DNA of 64,000 nucleotides. Source: Strigamia acuminata. Taxonomy: Eukaryota; Arthropoda; Chilopoda; Geophilomorpha; Linotaeniidae. Location of the stretch: NCBI GenBank assembly GCA_949358305.1, contig OX442315.1, positions 8,706,427 through 8,770,426 of the forward strand, given 5' to 3'. The notes beneath the pieces were generated by a model, which made no database searches, had not been told where the DNA came from, and saw nothing but the letters and a program-made list of their open reading frames with translations. The translations under genes were made by a program, and so were the position numbers. Positions 28,765 to 38,682 of the stretch are shown one piece after another (position 1 is the stretch's first letter; each line of letters starts with the position of its first letter).

Positions 28765-29310
28765 CCCAACTGTGACTCCGTGTAGTCTCACCCATGGTAG
28801 TCAAGGGATTGACTTCCATAAGAGGGACGCATAGTCATGTAATGATTGAGACGAGAACTCCAGAGTGATGGGTTTTGGCCTTTAATCGTTGTCTAGAGGT
28901 TGGAGTCTCCCATCTACCCATGTGTGGCAGTGCTGTTAGGCATGCTACACCAGCAACCAACCCATCAAACATAGAGCCTGAGCCCCATTGGTGACGTGGC
29001 CAGTGACTAACGGACATTCTGTCGTACTTACTCTGTACGACCAATGTGGCCACTCATGGAGGCTGCAACAGGCACATAGCCATGTCACTTATCGTCACAG
29101 TGGTGAATGGTGAGAGAGGCAGAGTCAGCACCTTCCCACGTCTTGTATGCCGGGCCTGCCTACTCGACTCACAGGTCTGTCCTCTCTGCTCTCTCTCCCT
29201 CTCACCACTGCGCTCTGCTTCCTCCTCCTTCTCTAGCTGGGTCAGTCCACCCCGCGAGGGTGGATGACCTCAGGGCCACCGGGTGGCGTGTGGAGTGACG
29301 CAGGTCACTG
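28765..29310 (+). repeat. R1 dispersed repeat, fullest uninterrupted copy
   Basis: About 545 bp with words shared with 10685-12495, 49525-49775, 53570-54050 and 61135-61690: GGAGTCTCCCATCTACCCAT, GGCAGTGCTGTTAGGCATGC, GTGGTGAATGGTGAGAG and GTGTGGAGTGACGCAGGTCA. The order is the same in every copy. No ORF is shared. Likely a non-autonomous element. Confidence 0.75.
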
Positions 29311-30206
29311 TGGGCGTTCACACAACGTTTGCGCGAACGAAGAAGAAAATAATCTTCAAAGTACATTTGAAAGTGACGATGCTTTCCCTCAGTGAGGCGT
29401 GGTAGCACGGTCTTAATTCGCAATCTACAGTTCGCCATTTATCACATTTTACACATTTTACACAAATAAATATTAGATTTCACAAACACCTTTTAACTGA
29501 GCAACCACCATGGTTAAGTATTAAGAGTTGCGATGCCTGTGGACCTTCAATCATTTGGTTAATACAGACCCCTGAAAACCTAGTTTATCTAAACCATTGT
29601 TTCCAGTTGAAATTAACGACGTGTCAATCTGACCAGTGGCACTTTGAGGGATTGCCACAAAAGCTACAAAATGACTGACCAGCCCAACATGTATCAGCAT
29701 TATCCTTCCTCCCTCAAAGTGTACATAATATTGGTCAATAAGATGGCTAGTTTAAAAAACCTCACAGTATATTTGTCCAGTATATTTATTTACATATTTG
29801 TAATTTATAGGGTTCAAGAGTCTATTACAAAAAATTTGAAACAACAGAAATATATTCAATTTTTTCACTGCTTACGCGAATTGAAAATGGTGCGTTACAT
29901 TTTGTTCACCTCTCATAATATTTATCTCGTTTGTTTTTGATAACATGTAAATCATTATTATTTTTTCTCTTTCAAATCAAGTGAAAAATATTCAACTTGG
30001 ACCAGAAAACCGAATTAAAATTCAAATGCAAACTAGAATGAAGTTTCAAGATTTTATGATTATAATGGTTTGTAAAGTAGTTAACTAATCTAATGACATA
30101 ATCAAAACATTCCGATTACTTCTTTGATTTTTGCTCTGAGTTCGCTATTCCTAATCTAGCTAGATTTGATAATAATGCTAGTCCCAAAGTGGTTTCCTAA
30201 GAAAAT

Positions 30207-31166
30207 TGTGTGGTGATCTCAAATATTTCACCAACTTAGAAGATAAATTAATTGTGTCTTCTAATTAATTTGACTGTGGCACACGCCAAGTCAGATCATG
30301 TGACGAAGGGGAGGAAACTTCCCTAGGCACATATCACCCCAGGTTGGCTGGGGTGAAAACGGTAATTAACCGTTATGGTGCAATATTGGGCAATAATCCT
30401 TTGTTGCACCAGTTTCAGCTAATTGCGCAGATTATCTGCGCAATATTGAAGCGTGCCGGGCTCGCGCCCTAGCTTCAATCGGGACTCTTGACTAAATACA
30501 CAAACCACAAACATCACTGCTTTTTCCTCCTCTGAATTAGTATTGATAGTGGACCGTGTATTCCAAGTTTCACCAGCTTGCTTTGTAAAACGTACAAAGC
30601 CAGCTATCCTGCTTGAATTAGCCGTCGCTAATTCCAGCAATCGAACCGAGAAGTTTCCCGAAGTGACGTGAACCATCGCCGTCGCAGCAGCGCGAACTGT
30701 TGCCACCGCCATCGAACGCCAGTCGGACGCCCGTGACCGTGAACCACCGCCGCCGAGCCGTCGTACGAGTTACGGAAGGACCCACGAGAACCATCGTCGC
30801 CAGGACCATCGTTCGTGAGTCGTATTACGAAGACATTTTGTCTTCGAAACAACTTCCAGTTGTCAAGCGCCATCGCCGCGCTTTGTAGCTTGCAACAGTC
30901 GTTGCAAGCCCTTCCATTGTTTTCCCGCTCATTATTTCGCGACATTGTCGCTTCGTATTACTTTCTTTCATTACTAGTCATTGTATAAAACCGAATAAAG
31001 AATATAAAGTGTGATTTTCATCTAATAAAACTGTCTCTTTATTTCTTTCTAATTAAATTAACCCTAGATAATTTACGGCCGCCGATTGTAAGTCTTTATA
31101 AGCATTCACCTGCGGTTTCCACTTGATTTAATAGAAATTAAGTGTGAAAAAACCCGGATCGCAGCA
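30207..31166 (+). repeat. 5' LTR of gypsy copy B (960 bp)
   Basis: TGTGTGGTGATCTC ... GGATCGCAGCA. AATAAAG signals lie near 30993. It differs visibly from the 3' LTR, for instance GTGAAAACGGTAATT here against GTGAAAGACAGTAATT there. Confidence 0.95.
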
Positions 31167-31168
31167 CG

Positions 31169-31186
31169 TGGGGGCCCGTCCGGGAT
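31169..31186 (+). promoter_or_regulatory. Primer-binding site, tRNA-Pro type
   Basis: TGGGGGCCCGTCCGGGAT lies two bases after the 5' LTR. It differs at one position from the proline tRNA complement used by many gammaretroviruses, so priming by tRNA-Pro is likely. Confidence 0.85.
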
Positions 31187-31283
31187 ATATTTCAATTGTA
31201 TAAATTTTTGTCAGTTAAAATTTACCCGCCATTTTTATCTTGCTTGTCTTTCTTATCTTTCCTTTCTCTGTCTTCATTGAAAA

Positions 31284-34255
31284 ATGGCGACTCCAAGCGA
31301 AAAGAGACCAAGAGGGAGGCCAGCGAAGAAACGATTGGCGATCGAATTACAAGTCGTGGATCCTGAAGTTCCAGCGATTGAAGAACAGTTTGAAGCTATG
31401 GATCAAACTGTGAGCGTGAACGACGGCACGCCATGTTTGGAAGAACAAACGTCGCAACCGTTTAACGGCCAGTCGAATTTAAATATTCCGACTGGAAGCG
31501 GCTATTCCAAGCAACATAAAGATGATTTGAATGCGTCAACACAAGTTCAATCATCCAGTGCCGAACATTTGTTGCACTCCTCACCTTTGCTGCTGCAAGG
31601 TAGAGAACCACCCGACTCGGAGGTTTCTTCTTCTCCGGTGCGTGTCACAATGATAGACGCACTTCGTGAGCAAGCTAGGCTCGCCGGAGTGGAAGTCATC
31701 GATGAGATGACAGTGGAAGAACTCCACCAGGCAATGGTTGAAAAACATAGTCGAAACGCTCAAGACTAGCTTACAAATCGAGTTCGAAAGGCAACATGCT
31801 GAGTTACAACAGCAAAATGCAAAACTTAAGCGACAACGTGCACACGATCATGTACAGTTGCTAAACTTCGAGCAGGAAAAGGCTTCATGGCTAATAACTG
31901 ACGAAGAGCATCAAAAGATGCAACAGCAGCTAAATCAAGCCCAGAAAGATTTAGAGACTGCTAATGAGAATTTGAGAATTGCAAATTCCAATCTCATGAC
32001 TGCCGAATTAAATTCACAAGCTAAACAGAAGCAAGTTAACCCTTCTTCTCAACAGCTAGATCAATGTTCAGTAGAACAGGCAGCCAGAGCTAAGAGATTA
32101 GCTCAGCGAGAAAATGAATTATTTCTCGCTCAACAGCGGTCAGTAATTGACGCTGGTCAAAATGCTAGAAGTCTGAGCACTGCAGAGCAATTATTGCGTG
32201 CCGACTTAGCAGCCCAAGCTCGTGAAAACGAAATTCTTCGTGCCAATTTATTAAAAAGCACAGGAAGAATTCGAGGAAGTTGTGCAACGTGTGCAAGCTA
32301 CCTCCAGTGACTCGATGTTTGCAAAACCAAACCCAGTTTTGCAAAAAGGTGCTCCAAAATCACCTTCGTTGATTAATTTGAATTCAACTGAGTCGAAGCT
32401 CAGTCGCCAGTCCAGTTGGACCGATAGTGATGACTCGCAAAGTAGTCGTAGCAGCCGTGGCAGCCGCCATGGCCGAAAAAAGCGAAAACGACAACCGGAC
32501 CCGACCGAATATCATCCGCCGAAGGCTTCGCAGAATACGGACCAGTTCTTTAGCAACAGTGACCGATTACTCGGAATGTTGGCTGACAAGAACAAACAGC
32601 GTGAGGAATCACGTAATCATGGCCGAGCACATGATAATCCGCGAGATGGCTCGTCCAAACGTGGATGTCCCGAAGACATTCGAGACGGACCAAGATATCG
32701 TGGAGGTCCACCAGACGAAGATCCGCCTGGAGGGGACGACCCACATGGACATGGCAATGGCCACTCAGGAGGCCACAATTCGAATGGCAATCATGGTAGA
32801 AGGGGACCACCAGATGGAGATCGTGGTCCGCCCAACGACAACGATCCTCCTGATCCCGATCCACCGCCAAATTTTGCGAATCACGAGTCAGCGTCTGATA
32901 CTGATTCCTCACACCCAAGTGTGAGAGGGCGCTCGCGTCACAAAACGCGTGGTAGAAGCCCGAACCAAGCTTTTTATACGAAAGCTGAGATTGACCAACT
33001 TCTGCGACAGAATGTCGGCAATCAGCAAAAGGACAGAAGAGATAAAGTCATTTTGCAAAAAATCAGCGAGTTCACATCCGATAAGTGGACTCATAGAGCG
33101 AATGATGAGAGATTTATTCGGTGGGATCGAGTAGTCCCTCGTGCCTATAATCGATCCTGGCGAGCAGGGTCCAATTTCTTACTAGAAGTGTTTGAATTAG
33201 GCAAAGAGCACAATTTCGGTTGTGAAAGCGCTCTAGACCATCTAGTACCAAAAATGCTAGTCGGAGACGTCAAAGAATGGTTTCGTCGTCGAAACTTCAC
33301 GAAGTGGGATGACTTCGTTACTAAATTTATGTTTAAATTTGGAGAATCGAGCGAAGACATCAAAATGCTTTGGAGAAGCTTAAAGCAACGAAAAGGCGAA
33401 AGCTTACATTCGTACATGCTTAGGGCAGAGAATCTGCTTGGCAGGGTGCCTCATGAAGTAACCGATGCAACTGCCGACGATCAGTTTCGTGCTGGTCTCA
33501 ACGAATATTCAAAAAATATTCTAATGATGTCTAACGCACCAGACCCTGGGAAATTCTCAGAATTAAATGAATTCATGGAAGTCAATCAACTTCGTATTGA
33601 AGAAAAGTATAAAGCATACTTGACTGACGCTGAAAGGTCAGCTTTCCTACAGCGAGAGAAAAAGCTTGCTGAGAAAAATCATGAAACCTGCAATGGTTTA
33701 CAATTGATGCTTCCCCCTAGTTATGAAGACATACTAGATGAAATGGAAGAGAAGAAGTCGAAAAAAGATTCTTCTAAAAAAGAGGTAAACAATCCTCATT
33801 CCGTTCCGAAGTTACGTGCAAATGTAGCAGGAGCTGAAAGTCCAACCTCTGACGCTGAAAAAGCTGAAGAAGAGGGAGAAGGAGAAGATGAGACATTGGC
33901 TTTATTGGCCAAAACGGCTGCATTATTAGCTAAAAATAATTCAGTTGCTGGCAAATGGAAGCCAAGAATGAAGCCTAAAACAGTTTCATTCAATACTGAC
34001 AAGGTGAATAAAGAAAGAAATTCAAAATCACCTGCAGCATCACCTGAGCGTCGCTCAGACACTCGTTCTCGTTCTGCTTCACCAGCAGGTACGAAAAAGA
34101 AGTCACCTTCTACCGATCCCTGCAACTTATGTAAAAAGTTGGGACATTGGCAAAGAGATTGCCCCACTGCTACCAAGAAAGACAAACCAGTAACATCAGC
34201 TGAGTTTGAAAAAGCAGTAAAAGTTTTGATGGATTTATTCGCAAAAAACTTATAG
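31284..34255 (+). pseudogene. gag: Gag of gypsy copy B, split over three reading frames
   Basis: Three overlapping frames: 31284-31769, 31738-32310 and 32282-34255. The first starts MATPSEKRPRGRPAKKR, with an AT-hook-like KRPRGRP. The second is Gln/Glu/Ala-rich and likely coiled coil. The third has Ser/Arg and Pro/Gly/His-rich stretches, a capsid-like region (WDDFVTKFMFKFG..., typical of retrotransposon Gag) and one zinc knuckle CNLCKKLGHWQRDC near its end. Each frame change lies at an AAAAA run (about 31740-31744 and 32253-32257) and is explained by one extra A. Two such events within one gag fit mutation or homopolymer sequencing error better than programmed shifting. Gag ends at 34255. Confidence 0.8.
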
Positions 34256-34275
34256 ACGCAGATCCATCAGGTCTA

Positions 34276-37200
34276 GTGGATCCTGCGTCCCCTCCGAAAT
34301 CGGAATCGGAAAATGAAGTTCTGAAATTATTGGAAAAAGTTGAAATTATTCTGGATGAAGTAATTCTTCCAGAAGATGTAAAAAATAGAGAATCCCAAGA
34401 AAACGGGATTGTCAGCGAAAATCTGGCAAAAGATAATTCCAATCTTCAGACAGAAGTCGAAAGTAAAGACGATAGACCAAGCTCAGTTCCGGAAACACCT
34501 GGAATTGAGGAATGCATAAAGTTATTTGCAGCCACAACTCTTGAAACCAATGAGTTATTAGATGAGTTGCCATTGGAACCTCCAATTGCAATGCCTTCTA
34601 AATTGCGCAAGTTTGAGTGCAAAGTGGCTGGTATTCCCAACAGCCAAGATCTCCCAACGTTAAAATTAGAAACGTTGAAAGGAGTTATAACTGGAATGTT
34701 AGACTCGGGAGCAAATAAGAGCTTCCTTGCGACTTCCGTTATCAATCAATTAGGTCTTGAAAAGTACATGCGACCTATCGGACCTGGAGTTCGAGTTACG
34801 ACAGCAAGTGAAGAAGTCACTCCAGATGGGACGATCCATCTTTCATTTCGGTGGACTCATGGCACATTACGTCATCCGTTCATCGTGATACCAAACAAGT
34901 ATCCAATGGTACTTTTGGGTTGCGATTTCATGAATAAATTGGGAATCCAACATAATCCACAGACGATGTCGTGGAATTTCTTGCAACCTGTGGATGCAGA
35001 TTTACCTTACATTCCGCAAGCGTTGTTAGATCGATACATTGAGAAACTAGAGGAACCAGATTCCTCATTTGTGACTTTCGCAAAAGCTTATGCTGCAAGC
35101 GTAACTCAATCAAAAATTGATGAACAGAATTTCATCCAGAAGTTAGTGGAGGAAGCTAACTTAAATTTGGAGCAATCTAAATTATTAGAAAAAATGTTGA
35201 TCAAACATAAAAAGATCATTTCTAAAGAACCAGGCAAAACTCACTTAGTTCAACACAAGATTGAGTTAGACACGGACAAACCCATCCGCGTCCCCTTCAA
35301 GAGCATAAACCCTCAAAAAAGGGAAATTATCAGACAGCTTTGTCAAGATATGATTGACAAAGACATAGTCGTCAAAGCTGAAGGCGATTACGGGATGCGG
35401 CCTGTCTTAGTCATGCGATCAGGCAATGATCCGCGTCTGTGTATCGATTTTCGACCAATCAATACACATACTAAGTACAACCCCCCTCAAATGCCAACTA
35501 TTGAGGAAATCATGCGAGAAATCGGTGAATTCGAGTGGGTTAGTACGATAGATCTGACCAAGGGATATTGGCAGATAGAGCTTCGTGAAGAAGACAAAGT
35601 CAAAACGGCTTTTTGGAGTCCCATGGGAAGGCTTATGTTTAAAGTAATGCCTTTCGGACTTGTTAACGCACCTACTACTTTCCAAGAGTTGATGGAAAAG
35701 GTTTTAGGTGACGCTTACCGTAAGTTCGCCTGGGCTTACCTGGACGATATAATCGTCGTGTCCAAATCGTTTGAAGAACACGTCAAACATTTGGATATAG
35801 TTTTTGCCAAGCTGCAAGAAGCAAATTTGCATGCCCACCCTGGAAAAACTCATTTGTGTAGAAAGGAATTAATCTTCCTGGGATACAAAGTAGGAGTCAA
35901 TGGACTCAGCGTCGACCCTAAAAAAGTCGCCGCCATCACTGAATTTCCCGCTCCTACAAATTTGAAGGAGCTGCAGAGATTTCTAGGCATGGTAAATTTC
36001 TTCCATCGCCTAATCAAGAATTTGGCCACCGTGGCAGAACCACTACGGCCACTCTTGAAAAAGGATGCAGATTTTGACTGGGAATTGCACCATCAGGCAG
36101 CGTTCGATGCAATCAAAAACTTGCTTACGAACGCTGAAACAATGAAGATGCCGGATTTATATTCGCCCTTCATTGTTCACACTGATGCCAGCAGGCAAGG
36201 TTTGGGCGCAGCCCTCACACAAAAGAAGATTGTGGATGGCGAAGATATAGAAATGCCATGCGTGTATGCAAGCCGAAGCTTGCAGCCCGCTGAGAAGAAT
36301 TATACTGTGACAGAGTTAGAATGTCTCGCAGTAGTATGGGGATTACGCAAATTTCGCCCATACTTAGAGTACACAACATTTACTGTACAAACGGATCACC
36401 AAGCCTTGAAATGGTTGATGTCGTTAGCCGACCCGTCTGGCAGATTAGCTCGTTGGCAAATGGAGCTAATGGCGTATTCATTCGAAATTCAGTACGTGAA
36501 AGGGCCATTAAATGTTGTCGCAGACGCATTGTCTCGTGCACCAGTAAGTGCACCTGACGACCCAGAAGATGATGGTGATAACGATGACTTATTGTCGTAT
36601 TGTCCATCTCCTTGCCGAAGTTGGCAAATGGGAAAACTGAACGAGTTGCCCAAATCGATCATAGTGAATGAAGAAGACAATAATATTGTCGCTTTTTGTC
36701 ACAAAATTCATGATCCATCAGAAACACCTGATATCGAATTAAGAGCTATGATGGCTAAACAATTCGAGTTGCCAACAACTAATGTTTTAATCAAAGCATT
36801 TGCAGCCAAAGTTGCTAAGCAATTGGACTGCGATCCTCCAACGAGGAACGACATTATTGAGGCACAAAAACAAGATAAATTTTGTCAAATAATTCGTAAT
36901 TTTATTGTAAGTAAAATATACCCAAAGTATTTGTACAATGCACCAAACAAAAATCATTTCAAAAGAGTTGCTAGTACTTATCTGATTGAAGACGATATGT
37001 TACTTCATTATCATCCTACCTCTACAGATGAATTAGGAGAGGATGGTAGGGCGCTCAAAGTTGTAGTACCCAAAAAATTGATTTATAAAATCATTTGGTT
37101 GATGCACGGACATCCCTTATCTGGTCACCCAGGTATAGCACGAACTATGTACCGAACTCGAAGAGTGTACACGTGGAAAGGCATGAAACGCGACATAACT

Positions 37201-38493
37201 CGCTTTATTCAGCATTGCCAAGGATGTCAAGCATGCAAGCCTAGATCGAAGACAGAAATGGAGGCTGCTCAAATGGGACCTTACGGACCTTTTGACTGCC
37301 TCAGCGTTGACTTGTCTGGTCCAAAGCCGAGAACTAGAAAGAATAACACGCATATTTGTGTAATACTTGATATAGCTACACATTGGCCGGAATTATTTCC
37401 AATGTGTAATCCGACCGCAATTAAAGTTGCTAATTGCATATATCACTTATCAATAACTTTTGGTTTTCCAAGACAAATTATAAGTGATAATGGACCACAA
37501 TTTCGATCACTGGTCTATAAAGAATTTTGCAAAAAATTCGGAATGTCACCAAAAACGACATCAATATACCATCCGCAGGCAAACCCTGTGGAAAGAACAA
37601 ATAGGGATATTAAATACATGGTTTCAATTTATTTAGATATTCACGACCAATGGGATGAATATCTACGCGAATTCGCATTCAGTTTAAGAACGACTGTAAC
37701 AAGAGGCAGAGATTATTCTCCTGCTTTCTTGAATTTTTTCCGAGAATTACGTATCCCGTGGGATCCAAGGATTCCCGAAGGAATTTTGGTTATTGACCCA
37801 AAAAATCCGCACTTGTATGTGCAGAAATTAGAAGCAATTATCGCGGAGACGTATCAACATATGATGTCTCATATTTTGGATTTAAGGCGTCGAGTCGATG
37901 CCGAAAAATCAGACAAAAAATTCGATAATTTCAGACAAAATGATTTAGTCTGGAGAGAGTCACATATTCTCTCAAATGCCGCAAAAGGAATTTCTGCCGG
38001 TATTTCTCCGAAAAGAACAGGGCCATACGTAATTGTAAAAAGGTTGCAAGGTGGCGCCTTTCAACTTCGTCGACTAGCTGATAATAAAAATTATTCAGCA
38101 GTCCACGGCACCGAATTACAGCCGTATTTTCCTAAGTTCAACCAAGAAATTTGGTTGGAAGGGGAAGAAATAGGTCAAAAAACGAAAAACATCGTAAATA
38201 CTTTGGATGACTCACAATTGTCCAAAATTCCTATTGACACGGAATCGAATTCGATTGGAATATCGAAACCAAAAAATGACGAAGTTGCCCAAATCGATAA
38301 ACGACTTGAAAATGTTTCTCTCGATGAAAATCTAGAAAAAGAAATATTTTTAGAAGATGAAACTTCATCAAAAAATAAAGAAAACTCATCTGACACTCAA
38401 GACGACTCAGATGACAATCTAAACAAACTGGATTGTTCTTCGAAGAAATCAAAGTACAATTTGCGACCCCGCGTTCCGCGAGTCGCGAAATAA
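34276..38493 (+). CDS. pol: Pol of gypsy copy B (1405 aa)
   Basis: Order: protease with GMLDSGANKSFL near residue 140; reverse transcriptase with WAYLDDIIVVS near 488; RNase H with IVHTDASRQGLGAAL near 635; integrase with an H-H-C-C zinc domain (SGHPGIARTMY... CQGCQAC) near 945, then DLSGP, ISDNGPQFRS and VERTNRD for the D, D, E core. The C-terminal tail is acidic. No stop or frameshift was seen. The frame opens at a GTG just after a TAG (34273-34275) in the same frame, and gag stops at 34255 in another frame. Gag and pol therefore do not overlap, and a single frameshift cannot join them in this copy. Pol may come from readthrough, reinitiation or a separate RNA, or the junction may be damaged. 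Confidence 0.96.
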   Translation: MDPASPPKSESENEVLKLLEKVEIILDEVILPEDVKNRESQENGIVSENLAKDNSNLQTEVESKDDRPSSVPETPGIEECIKLFAATTLETNELLDELPLEPPIAMPSKLRKFECKVAGIPNSQDLPTLKLETLKGVITGMLDSGANKSFLATSVINQLGLEKYMRPIGPGVRVTTASEEVTPDGTIHLSFRWTHGTLRHPFIVIPNKYPMVLLGCDFMNKLGIQHNPQTMSWNFLQPVDADLPYIPQALLDRYIEKLEEPDSSFVTFAKAYAASVTQSKIDEQNFIQKLVEEANLNLEQSKLLEKMLIKHKKIISKEPGKTHLVQHKIELDTDKPIRVPFKSINPQKREIIRQLCQDMIDKDIVVKAEGDYGMRPVLVMRSGNDPRLCIDFRPINTHTKYNPPQMPTIEEIMREIGEFEWVSTIDLTKGYWQIELREEDKVKTAFWSPMGRLMFKVMPFGLVNAPTTFQELMEKVLGDAYRKFAWAYLDDIIVVSKSFEEHVKHLDIVFAKLQEANLHAHPGKTHLCRKELIFLGYKVGVNGLSVDPKKVAAITEFPAPTNLKELQRFLGMVNFFHRLIKNLATVAEPLRPLLKKDADFDWELHHQAAFDAIKNLLTNAETMKMPDLYSPFIVHTDASRQGLGAALTQKKIVDGEDIEMPCVYASRSLQPAEKNYTVTELECLAVVWGLRKFRPYLEYTTFTVQTDHQALKWLMSLADPSGRLARWQMELMAYSFEIQYVKGPLNVVADALSRAPVSAPDDPEDDGDNDDLLSYCPSPCRSWQMGKLNELPKSIIVNEEDNNIVAFCHKIHDPSETPDIELRAMMAKQFELPTTNVLIKAFAAKVAKQLDCDPPTRNDIIEAQKQDKFCQIIRNFIVSKIYPKYLYNAPNKNHFKRVASTYLIEDDMLLHYHPTSTDELGEDGRALKVVVPKKLIYKIIWLMHGHPLSGHPGIARTMYRTRRVYTWKGMKRDITRFIQHCQGCQACKPRSKTEMEAAQMGPYGPFDCLSVDLSGPKPRTRKNNTHICVILDIATHWPELFPMCNPTAIKVANCIYHLSITFGFPRQIISDNGPQFRSLVYKEFCKKFGMSPKTTSIYHPQANPVERTNRDIKYMVSIYLDIHDQWDEYLREFAFSLRTTVTRGRDYSPAFLNFFRELRIPWDPRIPEGILVIDPKNPHLYVQKLEAIIAETYQHMMSHILDLRRRVDAEKSDKKFDNFRQNDLVWRESHILSNAAKGISAGISPKRTGPYVIVKRLQGGAFQLRRLADNKNYSAVHGTELQPYFPKFNQEIWLEGEEIGQKTKNIVNTLDDSQLSKIPIDTESNSIGISKPKNDEVAQIDKRLENVSLDENLEKEIFLEDETSSKNKENSSDTQDDSDDNLNKLDCSSKKSKYNLRPRVPRVAK

Positions 38494-38682
38494 CTTTTCT
38501 TTCAACTTTTGAAAGTTCCCAAAAGGTTCACGAGAGCAAACTCGTGACGTCATCAATAGTCCGCTATTTGATGACAAACGTCTATAAGTCGTTATAATTA
38601 ATGACGTCATACGGCGTCCTTAAAACAAGTTCGTTTCCCCAATCAACGAACTTAGCCACTTTTTCAAAGTAACTGGAAGTGG

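Larger units (their letters stand above)
25292..30067 (+). pseudogene. DEG/ENaC channel, copy 2, truncated after exon 4
   Basis: Exons found: 25292-25625 (334 nt, MNYRRRWRAVRR... TM1 ... NFPAMHLAS), 25685-25791 (107 nt), 29811-29889 (79 nt) and 29982-30067 (86 nt). Each keeps the exact phases of copy 1; exon 1 has the 334-nt length of copy 3. After 30067 only 139 nt of intron-like sequence remain before the gypsy copy B LTR. The next exons (ectodomain second half, both TM2 segments, all of module B) are absent between 42490 and 48010. The protein would lack any pore, so this is read as a broken copy, although its remaining exons carry no stop. Exon 1 is closer to copy 3 than to copy 1 at the length-variable end. 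Confidence 0.75.

Noticed and set aside
32427-32924. 165-codon ORF overlapping gag
   Set aside because: Shadow of the Ser/Arg and Gly/Pro/His-rich gag segment in another frame.
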